The notes under the pieces: model-generated | What the model saw: the letters and a program-made list of their open reading frames with translations, nothing else | Told to the model about the DNA's origin: nothing | Database searches by the model: none | Program-made: the position numbers and the translations under genes | In this document: positions 15,643 through 22,774 of the stretch, piece after piece | How positions within the stretch are numbered: position 1 is the first letter of the stretch | Layout of the letters: each line of letters begins with the position of its first letter | Source of the DNA: Dehalococcoidia bacterium | GTDB taxonomy: Bacteria > Chloroflexota > Dehalococcoidia > GIF9 > UBA5629 | Reading direction: 5' to 3' | Length of the DNA: 24,091 bases | NCBI GenBank assembly: GCA_030604795.1 | Contig: JAUVVE010000002.1 | Span: forward strand, 1 to 24,091

Positions 15643-16683
15643 ATGTTCCGGCTATTTCCGCTCTCGGCGGAGCCGGGACTGAGGGTTTTTGGCCACCCTG
15701 ATGAGACGAGCCCGGTTTTCGTCACCGCCAATTTTGACCTAACCGTGAAGAGGGTGACCCAATACCTGGGGGGACTAAATTGCTATTTGTTGGTGGCGCC
15801 TACGGGCGGGATAAATGTGTGGTGTGCTGCTAAAGGCGGCAGCTTCACCGCTCACTCAATAATCTCGGTGATCAAAACCTCGGGGATCGGCGACAGGGTC
15901 GCCAACCGAACCCTCATACTGCCTCAGTTAGCTGCACCGGGTGTTGACACTCGGCTAGTTAGAAAGGAAACAGGGTGGCGCTGCAAGTTCGGGCCTGCGT
16001 ATGCCAGAGACATACCCGAATATGTGGCTACTGGGTTCAATAAGACCGATGCCATGCGCCGTGTGAAGTGGCCCCTTGCTGACCGACTGGACGTCGGCAT
16101 GGGGGTCTCCTTCCCTGTCTTCTTGCTCATTTTGATTATCTTGGCGGTCTTCTTGAGGGCTTGGCTGGCTGAGGCTGTGGTGCTGGGCCTAGCGCTCTTC
16201 CTCCTCATGTACGGCTTCTATCCTTTGATTCCCGGTAGGGCAGGCTGGCAGAAGTTGCTCTTTCTGGAGGCATTGTTGGGCTTAGGGCTGGTCGGCTATG
16301 TCTTTCTTGAGGTCGCTCAGTCGAGCTACATCCGCGACCTGTTCTTCATAGCTATGGGACTTGTCGTCGTTATCGGTGTCGATTTTGGCGGAGTAACACC
16401 ATTCTACAAGAGTGACCTCGATCCGTTGCTGGACAAGCTTAGAGTAAGGCGGATTGGCCCAGTGGATTTCAGAGGGCGAGCCAAAATCACGAGAGGCAAA
16501 ATAGTGCTCGACCAGACCAAGTGTACCGCCTGCGGAATATGCTATGATGTTTGTCCCAGAGGCGTGTTTGAGATAGAGGAACATGAGCACAAGATCGTGA
16601 CAATCGAGCACCCTCGACTCTGCGAGGCCTGCGAAGCCTGTGTTCTTCAGTGTCCCGGGGGCGCCCTCTTCTTCAGACCCTAG
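15643..16683 (+). CDS. HgcAB-like fusion: corrinoid domain, membrane domain, ferredoxin
   Basis: A 346-residue relative of mercury-methylation proteins HgcA and HgcB in one chain. Residues ~10-145: HgcA-like corrinoid domain, with SPVFVTANFDLT, the cap-helix motif NVWCAAKGG (C61 is the expected cobalt ligand), RTLILPQLAAPGV and the FGP...RDIPEY segment. Residues ~155-250: four or five membrane spans. Residues ~288-346: ferredoxin with CxxCxxCxxxC at 294-304 and 327-337, two [4Fe-4S] clusters. True HgcA has NVWCAAGK; here the G and K are exchanged, and the extra Cys and C-terminal Cys pair of HgcB are absent. It is likely a membrane corrinoid methyl-transfer protein with built-in electron supply; mercury methylation is not supported. 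ATG 15643 fits the family start; ATG 15580 adds 21 residues. Confidence 0.85.
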   Translation: MFRLFPLSAEPGLRVFGHPDETSPVFVTANFDLTVKRVTQYLGGLNCYLLVAPTGGINVWCAAKGGSFTAHSIISVIKTSGIGDRVANRTLILPQLAAPGVDTRLVRKETGWRCKFGPAYARDIPEYVATGFNKTDAMRRVKWPLADRLDVGMGVSFPVFLLILIILAVFLRAWLAEAVVLGLALFLLMYGFYPLIPGRAGWQKLLFLEALLGLGLVGYVFLEVAQSSYIRDLFFIAMGLVVVIGVDFGGVTPFYKSDLDPLLDKLRVRRIGPVDFRGRAKITRGKIVLDQTKCTACGICYDVCPRGVFEIEEHEHKIVTIEHPRLCEACEACVLQCPGGALFFRP

Positions 16684-16786
16684 CTTCAGATACGAGAAGT
16701 GCGTGGACATAACGAGTCCCGAGGTGGGGGATATCGAGTTACACGTTGAGCCGTGCGGGGTCAGGTCCTTCCTGTTCACGGTCTAA
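16682..16786 (+). other. Coding-like +1 frame after the HgcAB-like stop
   Basis: In the +1 frame relative to the HgcAB-like gene, an open stretch continues through its TAG (16681-16683) for ~34 codons, from SFRYEKCVDITSPEV to VRSFLFTV, then TAA. About 28 of 34 codons end in G or C, against a minority in the frame of the stopped gene. It has no good start of its own. It could be a C-terminal tail reached by frameshift or the remnant of one. Confidence 0.35.
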
Positions 16787-16811
16787 GGAAGCCAACACAT
16801 ATTTTATGGAG

Positions 16812-16840
16812 TTGACAGATACCGTAGGAGTCCCTACAAT
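16812..16840 (+). promoter_or_regulatory. Strong sigma70-type promoter for the alpha/beta hydrolase
   Basis: TTGACA (16812-16817, perfect), 17-base spacer, TACAAT (16835-16840, one mismatch). Transcription would start near 16847, ~78 bases before the gene. It separates the hydrolase from the methyltransferase/HgcAB-like operon. Confidence 0.7.
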
Positions 16841-16924
16841 GCGCCCGACGATGTCTGACGAAGATATGCCGTGTGTTCGGGGTTGACTCATCAGCCGCTG
16901 CTTACAGGCGAAGGAGCTAGGAAT

Positions 16925-17758
16925 ATGGAACATAAAGAAGGTGGATTCAGAGGTCTCAAGGACTTTGGCCTCTATTACCAGTGCTGGCTGCCGGGCAAGA
17001 AACCTAAGGCGGTATTGCTGATTGTCCACGGCCTGGCTGAGCACAGCGGGCGCTATGCAAACTTGGTCAACTGCTTCCTACCAAAGGGGTATGCCATCTA
17101 CGGCTACGATCATCGGGGTCACGGCAAATCAGAAGGCTTGCGATGCTACACCGACCGGTTCTCCGACTATGGCGATGACCTTAAGACCTTCTTTGATATG
17201 GTGCGTAGTGAGAATGAAGCTATGAAGATCTTCCTCGTCGGCCACAGTATGGGCGGAACGATTGCCACTGCCTATGCCGTCCATCACCAACATGAGCTGG
17301 CTGGGCTCCTGCTGTCTGGGGCAAGTATGACGGTAAGCTCTTCTGTGCCGCCGACTCTCATAGCCGTAGCTCGGGTGCTTTCAGCGGTGCTGCCGAAAAT
17401 GGGTACTATGGTTCTTGATGCTTCTGCTATCAGCAGGGACCAAGCCGTTGTGGACACCTACGTGAACGACCCACTCGTCTACCGAGGCAAGATTCGCGCC
17501 CGCACTGGCGCCGAACTGATTAAGATATGGCAGGAACTGCCGGCCCAAATGGCGGAGATCAACCTGCCCATCCTGATTATGCACGGAACTGCGGATAAGC
17601 TGAGCAGCCCAGAAGGCAGCGAGCTGTTACATGAGCGGGTCAGCTCAAAAGATAAGACGTTGAAGCTCTATGATGGTTTCTACCACGAGATCTTCAATGA
17701 GCCAGGCCGCGAGCACGTGTTCGCAGACATGGAAACATGGCTATCTTCTCACGTCTGA
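16925..17758 (+). CDS. Alpha/beta hydrolase, monoacylglycerol lipase-like
   Basis: A 277-residue serine hydrolase. VHGLAEHSGRY (oxyanion region), YDHRGHGKSEG and the nucleophile elbow GHSMGG follow the monoglyceride lipase / lysophospholipase (Hydrolase_4) pattern; the acid lies in MHGTADKLSSP and the His in YDGFYHEIFNEP. No signal peptide, so cytoplasmic, cleaving acyl esters of glycerol or related lipids. ATG 16925 has GAAGGAG upstream. It is transcribed from its own promoter; the next gene lies 262 bases on. Exact substrate unknown. Confidence 0.9.
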   Translation: MEHKEGGFRGLKDFGLYYQCWLPGKKPKAVLLIVHGLAEHSGRYANLVNCFLPKGYAIYGYDHRGHGKSEGLRCYTDRFSDYGDDLKTFFDMVRSENEAMKIFLVGHSMGGTIATAYAVHHQHELAGLLLSGASMTVSSSVPPTLIAVARVLSAVLPKMGTMVLDASAISRDQAVVDTYVNDPLVYRGKIRARTGAELIKIWQELPAQMAEINLPILIMHGTADKLSSPEGSELLHERVSSKDKTLKLYDGFYHEIFNEPGREHVFADMETWLSSHV

Positions 17759-17879
17759 AGGAACTGGTGCTGGCCTGCTATCGTCTGCCAAGCTGACATC
17801 ACGATATCTCCTCAGGCCGCGCGACAACAGAGGCCTGTCCGAACGTGCGGATTCGCAGTCCACTTCGCTTTGATGCGCC

Positions 17880-17894
17880 TGTGGGACTCCCACA
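17880..17894. promoter_or_regulatory. Perfect palindrome, candidate operator
   Basis: TGTGGGA-C-TCCCACA: two 7-base arms around a single central base. It lies 12 bases before a -35 element (17907), a place typical for an activator or repressor site. The one-base centre makes an RNA hairpin unlikely, favouring a DNA-binding protein dimer. Regulator unknown. Confidence 0.45.
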
Positions 17895-17906
17895 AGCCAG
17901 ATGCTG

Positions 17907-17935
17907 TTGACACTCGCTGAAGCGGATGCTAGTCT
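17907..17935 (+). promoter_or_regulatory. Promoter for the aminotransferase operon
   Basis: TTGACA (17907-17912, perfect), 17-base spacer, extended -10 TGC-TAGTCT (17927-17935). The -10 hexamer matches only three bases of the consensus, which would fit a regulated promoter. The predicted start near 17942 leaves an ~80-base leader. Confidence 0.5.
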
Positions 17936-18020
17936 TCATTTGGAACTAGTTAACTAGGAGAACTCTGCTCGGATTTCTACAGCTGCTGAGCGAAACGAAG
18001 GGAACAAAGGGGGCTCAACC

Positions 18021-19277
18021 ATGAAACACATTGGCCTGGATGACAGAGGGGGGATTGTTCGCCGTTTTTCCCAGCACGTGTCTTCTGGGAAGGCTGCTAC
18101 ATTCAAGAGCTTCGGAATGGACTTTGTGTTCGGCCGCAGGGAGGGGGCTTATGTCTGGGATGCGGCGGGCGACAAAGAACTCATCAACTGTCACTGCAAT
18201 GGAGGCGTATTCAATTTGGGGCAGCGCAATCCGAAGGTCATTGCGGCCCTGATTGGGAGCCTCAAGGAACTGGACATCGGAAATCACCATCTCATCAGCG
18301 AACAGCGGGGGATATTGGCGGAACGGTTGGCAGAGCTAATGCCTGGGGACCTTACCTATACTGTCTTTGGCGTGGCAGGGGGTGAAGCAATCGATTTGGC
18401 CATCAAGTTAGCCAGGGGTTATACTGGAAAACTAAAGATAATCTCGGCGGTAGGCGGCTATCACGGTCACACCGGCCTGGCGCTGGCAGCCGGGGATGAG
18501 CAGTATCGTGAGCCCTTTGGTGAGGCACTGCCCGGTTTTGCGCAGGTGCCTTTTGGTGACATCGCCGCGCTGAGGAGGGTTATTGACCATAACACTGCCG
18601 GTGTGATGTTTGAGACTATACCGGCCACCTGCGGAATGCCAATTCCACCAACAGACTTCTACCAAGAGGCGAAAAGCCTCTGCCAGGAAAACGGTGCCTT
18701 ACTAATTGTTGACGAAGTCCAGACCGGACTGGGGCGCACCGGCAAGCTCTGGGGAATCGAACACTTTGACACAGTTCCAGATATCATGGTTATTGGCAAG
18801 GGTCTTTCGGGGGGGATTTATCCTATGAGCGCCACGTGCTTCAGTGCGGAACTCGAAACCTTCTGTCAGGAACATCCGTTCATCCACGTGTCTACTTTCG
18901 GGGGGGCAGAAGTCGGTTGTCCGGTTGCCATGACTGTTCTGGAAGAATCGTCGCGGCCTGAGTTCCTTCAGCACGTACGTGAGTTGGCCGAGATCTTCTC
19001 TACGGGTTTTGAAGATCTGAAGACAAAGCACCCGAGTATCTTGGTTGGCCTACGGCAGCTGGGATTGATGATGGGTATTGAGATGGTGAACGATCAATGC
19101 GGGCCGATAATGACTAAGACCTGCTATGACCATGGGATTCTCTCCATTTATGCCAACAATGATAAGAGGATCAGCCAGCTACTACCACCTCTGAACATAG
19201 ATAAGGAGCTGGTATATGAGATACTGCAGCGCATAGATGGCGCGCTTAAGGATACCAAGGATTTCGTTGGCCTTTAG
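18021..19277 (+). CDS. Class III PLP-dependent aminotransferase
   Basis: A 418-residue fold-type I PLP enzyme of the acetylornithine / GABA / glutamate-semialdehyde group. Seen: VAGGEAIDLAIKLARGYTG, GGYHGHTGLAL, the PLP-aspartate in VDEVQTGLGRTGKLWG, the Schiff-base lysine in IGKGLSGGIYP and HVSTFGGAEVG. The usual N(S/A)GxEA phosphate motif reads VAGGEA, so it is not a standard ArgD. AAGGGGGC precedes ATG 18021. The kinase-like gene follows 17-26 bases on. Class III enzymes also include phospho-lyases acting on phosphoethanolamine or phosphohydroxylysine, whose partner is an aminoglycoside-phosphotransferase-like kinase, so that option deserves weight here. Substrate not determined. Confidence 0.9.
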   Translation: MKHIGLDDRGGIVRRFSQHVSSGKAATFKSFGMDFVFGRREGAYVWDAAGDKELINCHCNGGVFNLGQRNPKVIAALIGSLKELDIGNHHLISEQRGILAERLAELMPGDLTYTVFGVAGGEAIDLAIKLARGYTGKLKIISAVGGYHGHTGLALAAGDEQYREPFGEALPGFAQVPFGDIAALRRVIDHNTAGVMFETIPATCGMPIPPTDFYQEAKSLCQENGALLIVDEVQTGLGRTGKLWGIEHFDTVPDIMVIGKGLSGGIYPMSATCFSAELETFCQEHPFIHVSTFGGAEVGCPVAMTVLEESSRPEFLQHVRELAEIFSTGFEDLKTKHPSILVGLRQLGLMMGIEMVNDQCGPIMTKTCYDHGILSIYANNDKRISQLLPPLNIDKELVYEILQRIDGALKDTKDFVGL

Positions 19278-19303
19278 TCTTCCCGTACGAGAAGGTGACC
19301 GAG

Positions 19304-20269
19304 GTGCAGATAGACATAGACTTATTGAAGGAATTCGAGAGGGGGCTTGACCCGAGTCAGCCCGAAAAAAGCAAGATCCCGGTAAAGGTGCTGGGATACG
19401 GAGAGATAAGCACTGTCTTTGAAATCAAAGGGGAGTCTCGAGAGAACCTGGCGTACAAGCGTATGCCTATCTTCAAACACCAGGAGGAAATGGACCACTA
19501 TGAGGTGCTATACAGCGAGTATAACCACATCTTGCATGATGAGATAGGTATCACTGTGCCCGCTTATGGGCTTGCCTCCTTTGCCTCTGACGAAGGATAC
19601 ATCGTTTGCTTCGATGTCCAGGAAAAACTGTCTGCTGAATCATTCGGCGATAAGGTCATACATGCCCTCGATGATGAAGACATAGCAACTTTGTTTAGGG
19701 CAGTCCTGAGACAGTTAAAGAAGGTCTGGGATTTCAACAAAGAAACGACTTCCCTCGAGATCGGCATTGACGGGCAGATATCCAACTGGGTAGTAAGGGA
19801 CTTCGACCCTGTTAGCCGGCGCATACATTCGGAACCCCGGCTCTACTACGTCGACACCAGTACGCCTTTTATGCGGAGGAATGGTGAGGAACAGCTTGAC
19901 CCAGAGCTATTCCTGCGGAGTGCACCGTCCTTTATGCTCTGGCTGATCCGCTGGCTGTTCCTTCAAGATGTAATGACCCGCTATTATGACTTCCACCTGG
20001 TTGTTGTGGATCTCATCGCAAACTTCTACAAGGAGCAGCGCCCCGACCTGATTCCCATGCTCACCCAGGTTGCCAATGACTTCTTCGCCAGTGAGGCGAA
20101 ATCGTTACATGTAACACCTGTCACCATCAAGGAGGTACGCTCGTATTACAGGCAGGATGCTTTCATATGGGTTATCTTCCTTGGGTTGAGAAGATTAGAC
20201 CGCTTCATCCACAAATGGATACTACACAAGCCCTATATCTACATCCTGCCGGGAAAGATAACGAGGTAG
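19304..20269 (+). CDS. Protein of unknown function with kinase-like (APH-type) features
   Basis: Not assigned to a characterised family; possibly DUF6206, from memory. The 321-residue protein has a possible protein-kinase-like layout: a Gly-containing strand GYGEISTVFEI (31-41), a Lys in LAYKRMP (K52), DGQISNWVV (156-164) in the place of the catalytic loop with N161 conserved-like, and YYVDTSTPF (181-189) with D184 in the place of the DFG aspartate. The usual HxD is missing, so activity is uncertain. The C-terminal part is helical with a hydrophobic stretch near 285-295. GTG 19304 was preferred because AGAAGGTG ends six bases before it; GTG 19295 adds three residues. It is in an operon with the aminotransferase. 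Confidence 0.6.
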   Translation: MQIDIDLLKEFERGLDPSQPEKSKIPVKVLGYGEISTVFEIKGESRENLAYKRMPIFKHQEEMDHYEVLYSEYNHILHDEIGITVPAYGLASFASDEGYIVCFDVQEKLSAESFGDKVIHALDDEDIATLFRAVLRQLKKVWDFNKETTSLEIGIDGQISNWVVRDFDPVSRRIHSEPRLYYVDTSTPFMRRNGEEQLDPELFLRSAPSFMLWLIRWLFLQDVMTRYYDFHLVVVDLIANFYKEQRPDLIPMLTQVANDFFASEAKSLHVTPVTIKEVRSYYRQDAFIWVIFLGLRRLDRFIHKWILHKPYIYILPGKITR

Positions 20270-20295
20270 CTACCTTTTGACTTCGCAGCAATGGC

Positions 20296-21600
20296 TCAGG
20301 CAATCCCGTTTATCTTGTTGTAGTTCTGCCAGTAGCGGCGGAAGCGCCACTTCAGCTTTTGAGATGCCAGCCCGTCCAGCATTGCTCCCCAGTGCTGAAC
20401 CAGGGTCTTGGCTTTGCCGAAGCAACTGTCGACCGTGGCCTGGTCAGGCGGTAGCTGGCCGCTCTCTATAGCAGAAAGCATCTTCTGCTCATACTCATCA
20501 ATTGGCGGCTGAATGATCTCGAAGGCAGAGGCAAAATGCCATAGGGCCTGCCGATTTAGTCTTTCGCTTTGCCACCAGAACGATTCTGCGTCGTATTCGG
20601 CAGCGCCTTCCTTGTATCCGCCTGGGTTTGTGGTGCCGGGTAGGAAAACAGGATAATACGGGCTCATGCAGGGATTGGCGGCACCGGTTGTGTAGTAGAG
20701 TTGCCTGTCCTTTCCTATGTTTCCTGCCAATGAACACACCGACTGGCTGCGGCGAATCAATTTGTCGGCGGCATGCATGCAGATAGTTCCGCCTGATTTG
20801 TCAGGACTCCACTTGGGGTCGTTCCCGTGGTCGCGAAGAATCGCCATGAAATCCGCAGTGGTCAGGGCTCCCTTTCTCAGTGAGAGCATGTTCCTGGAAC
20901 GGTTTTGCCGTTGTGCTCCCTTGGCACCCCAGGTCATTATCTTATCGGAATAACACTTGCGGAAATTGAAATCGGCTTCTCTCCTGCAATACCTTTTCTT
21001 GACGGCGTTCTCGATTAGCCCGGGCGAACAAACGTCGAAGTCCTTCTCAAGAGAGATTACGTTTGATATGCTCCAGAGATCCTTGACCCGCTTCCAGGCC
21101 CACCATGATTTTATCGTTTCCAGCACGTAGGCTTCTCCGTGGTCGGCGATTAGGAAGCTATTCATATAGAGGATCTTCTGCCGGTAACCGCAATTGCCGC
21201 CCTGGCCATGTTCCTCCAGGAGATGGATGATGGTCTCAAGTGCTTGCTTGGCTGTTCGGCTTCGCTCGAGAGCCAACCGTAACAAGTCCATACCGGTTAG
21301 TCCGGTGACAGCGGGTTTTTCCTTGGTGAACAGGGCTTCGTTGCCGATGATTACGCCATATTCGTTGGCGCCCATCTCAGCGCCGAACATCCAGAAAGGT
21401 TGGCAGAGCAGGACTCTATTCGTTTGGGCGACCTGGGGGATGGTTATGTAGGTGCAGCGTACGGTTTCACCCGGTTTGTGCTGCCGGCGGCGGTATATTC
21501 TCACGTTCTGGACTTCATCAGGCTCCCGGTCGCTATTCTTGCCGAAGAGAGTAGTACCATTCTTGGTGGCAGAACCGAGAGCAACAATAGTGTCACACAT
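20296..21600 (-). CDS. C69 family dipeptidase-like Ntn hydrolase
   Basis: A 434-residue protein of peptidase family C69 (PepD/acyl-CoA:6-APA-type N-terminal nucleophile hydrolases). The start MCDTIVALGSATKNGTTLFGKNSDRE is diagnostic: after Met removal, Cys2 becomes the nucleophile, and the NSDRE segment lies in the active site. ATG 21600 was chosen because it places Cys second and has GGAGGAGG directly upstream; the reading frame continues upstream without start support. There is no signal peptide or propeptide, so it is cytoplasmic and self-active. It probably cleaves dipeptides or amide bonds; the true substrate is unknown. Divergent from the MBL gene; convergent with the kinase-like gene (26 bases). 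Confidence 0.88.
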   Translation of the reverse strand: MCDTIVALGSATKNGTTLFGKNSDREPDEVQNVRIYRRRQHKPGETVRCTYITIPQVAQTNRVLLCQPFWMFGAEMGANEYGVIIGNEALFTKEKPAVTGLTGMDLLRLALERSRTAKQALETIIHLLEEHGQGGNCGYRQKILYMNSFLIADHGEAYVLETIKSWWAWKRVKDLWSISNVISLEKDFDVCSPGLIENAVKKRYCRREADFNFRKCYSDKIMTWGAKGAQRQNRSRNMLSLRKGALTTADFMAILRDHGNDPKWSPDKSGGTICMHAADKLIRRSQSVCSLAGNIGKDRQLYYTTGAANPCMSPYYPVFLPGTTNPGGYKEGAAEYDAESFWWQSERLNRQALWHFASAFEIIQPPIDEYEQKMLSAIESGQLPPDQATVDSCFGKAKTLVQHWGAMLDGLASQKLKWRFRRYWQNYNKINGIA

Positions 21601-21763
21601 ATTCCTCCTCCTTCTTTGGTGCTCCTTTATATTAGCAGAACTCTGCCTCTGCAGGTAGCACTCCCTGCTGCAGGTTGTTTCAAGACGTTGCGTCGTGATA
21701 TCATGCAGATTCATGCAGGAGCAACAAACCACGCTACTTCGTGGGCAGTTGTGAGGAGTCAGC

Positions 21764-22693
21764 ATGTGGATGAGAGAGCCAGGCGAAGTCGTTGACAGGC
21801 TACATTTCCTCGGGACACACGATAATTGCCTGTATCTACTCAGGGGTGAAGAGGCCATGATTATTGGGGGTGGAATGAGCTGGATAGCGCCATCCCTGGA
21901 AGAACAGTTGTCGATGATGGACTTCGACCCTGACAGGCTCAAGTATCTAGTGATTCTTCACTCTCATTTTGACCACTGTGGAGCCGTGCCTTATCTGAAA
22001 AGGAAGTTTCCGCGAATACGGGTGGTCGCCTCTGCACACGCTGCGAAGGTGTTTGCTAGGGAAAAGGTGCTGAGTTTCATCGCGACTGCCAACAAGCAAA
22101 TGATTGACAGGCTGGGGCTCCAAGATGAGTACGAAAGACTAAACCTGAGCTTTGATGGGATTCAGGTCGACCGTATCGTGGCCGAGAAGGACATCATAGA
22201 CCTTGGTGATGGCATTGAAGTCAATTTCTTGGAAACACCGGGGCATACCAAGTGTTCTGTTGCAGCGTACGTTCCGAAGTTAAAGGCCTTGTTTCCTTCG
22301 GATGCTGCCCCTCCTCCCACAGAGGATGAGAATGAAGTGTTCTATCCAGGGCCTCAGTACGACTTCTCCATGTATGAGGAGTCTCTGAAGAAGCTGGCCA
22401 GTTGCGAAGTTGAAATATGCGCTTTCGAGCATTATGGCGTTGTTACCGATGACCAGGCGAGGAAGATACTGTGTCAGGGGCTGAACCAAACAGAAGCGTT
22501 CAAGAACCGTATTGTTGAGTTGTACCGGGAGACAGGCGGTCTGGATGAGACAGTACAAAGGGTTGGGGCTGAAACAGTGAAGGGTAGCAAGTTTGGATTC
22601 ATCGACGCGGAACTCGAGACTATTATTCTGCAGGCCGTTGTCCGCAACGCGCTCCGCGATGCTAGACTCCTCGATGAGGCCCCCGCGTCATAA
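21764..22693 (+). CDS. MBL-fold metallo-hydrolase
   Basis: A 309-residue metallo-beta-lactamase-fold hydrolase. Metal ligands are visible: HSHFDH (H66, H68, D70, H71), H161 in ETPGHTKCS, D180 in FPSDA and H223 in FEHYG, a complete binuclear site. The N-terminal strand reads MIIGGG instead of the common LIDTG. No flavodoxin domain follows, so it is not a flavodiiron protein; the C-terminal ~80 residues are helical. GTGAGGAG precedes ATG 21764. It lies ~80 bases before the acyl-CoA synthetase gene and may serve it, e.g. as a thioesterase-like hydrolase, but that is a guess. Confidence 0.9.
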   Translation: MWMREPGEVVDRLHFLGTHDNCLYLLRGEEAMIIGGGMSWIAPSLEEQLSMMDFDPDRLKYLVILHSHFDHCGAVPYLKRKFPRIRVVASAHAAKVFAREKVLSFIATANKQMIDRLGLQDEYERLNLSFDGIQVDRIVAEKDIIDLGDGIEVNFLETPGHTKCSVAAYVPKLKALFPSDAAPPPTEDENEVFYPGPQYDFSMYEESLKKLASCEVEICAFEHYGVVTDDQARKILCQGLNQTEAFKNRIVELYRETGGLDETVQRVGAETVKGSKFGFIDAELETIILQAVVRNALRDARLLDEAPAS

Positions 22694-22774
22694 TTGTTGC
22701 CCGGGAGCCATCGAAATCACTCTGCTGTTTACTAGCACTTGCTGCTCTTGTGACCAAGTGATAGGATGGATTTA

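Noticed and set aside
15643..16683. Annotation as CO dehydrogenase/acetyl-CoA synthase corrinoid subunit
   Set aside because: Local motifs (NVWCAA, LILPQLAAPGV, following membrane spans and ferredoxin) fit HgcA/HgcB rather than the TIM-barrel CODH/ACS subunits.
16282..16779. Minus-strand open frame of 165 codons
   Set aside because: Antisense to the membrane and ferredoxin part of the HgcAB-like protein; it has no recognisable domain and the plus strand has clear motifs.
21649..21684. Repeated CTGCAGG motifs between the C69 and MBL genes
   Set aside because: Short, irregular copies with no clear promoter relation; too weak to call an operator.
22736..22760. CACTTG/CAAGTG inverted repeat before the acyl-CoA synthetase
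   Set aside because: Only six bases with a 13-base spacer; expected by chance and no promoter beside it.
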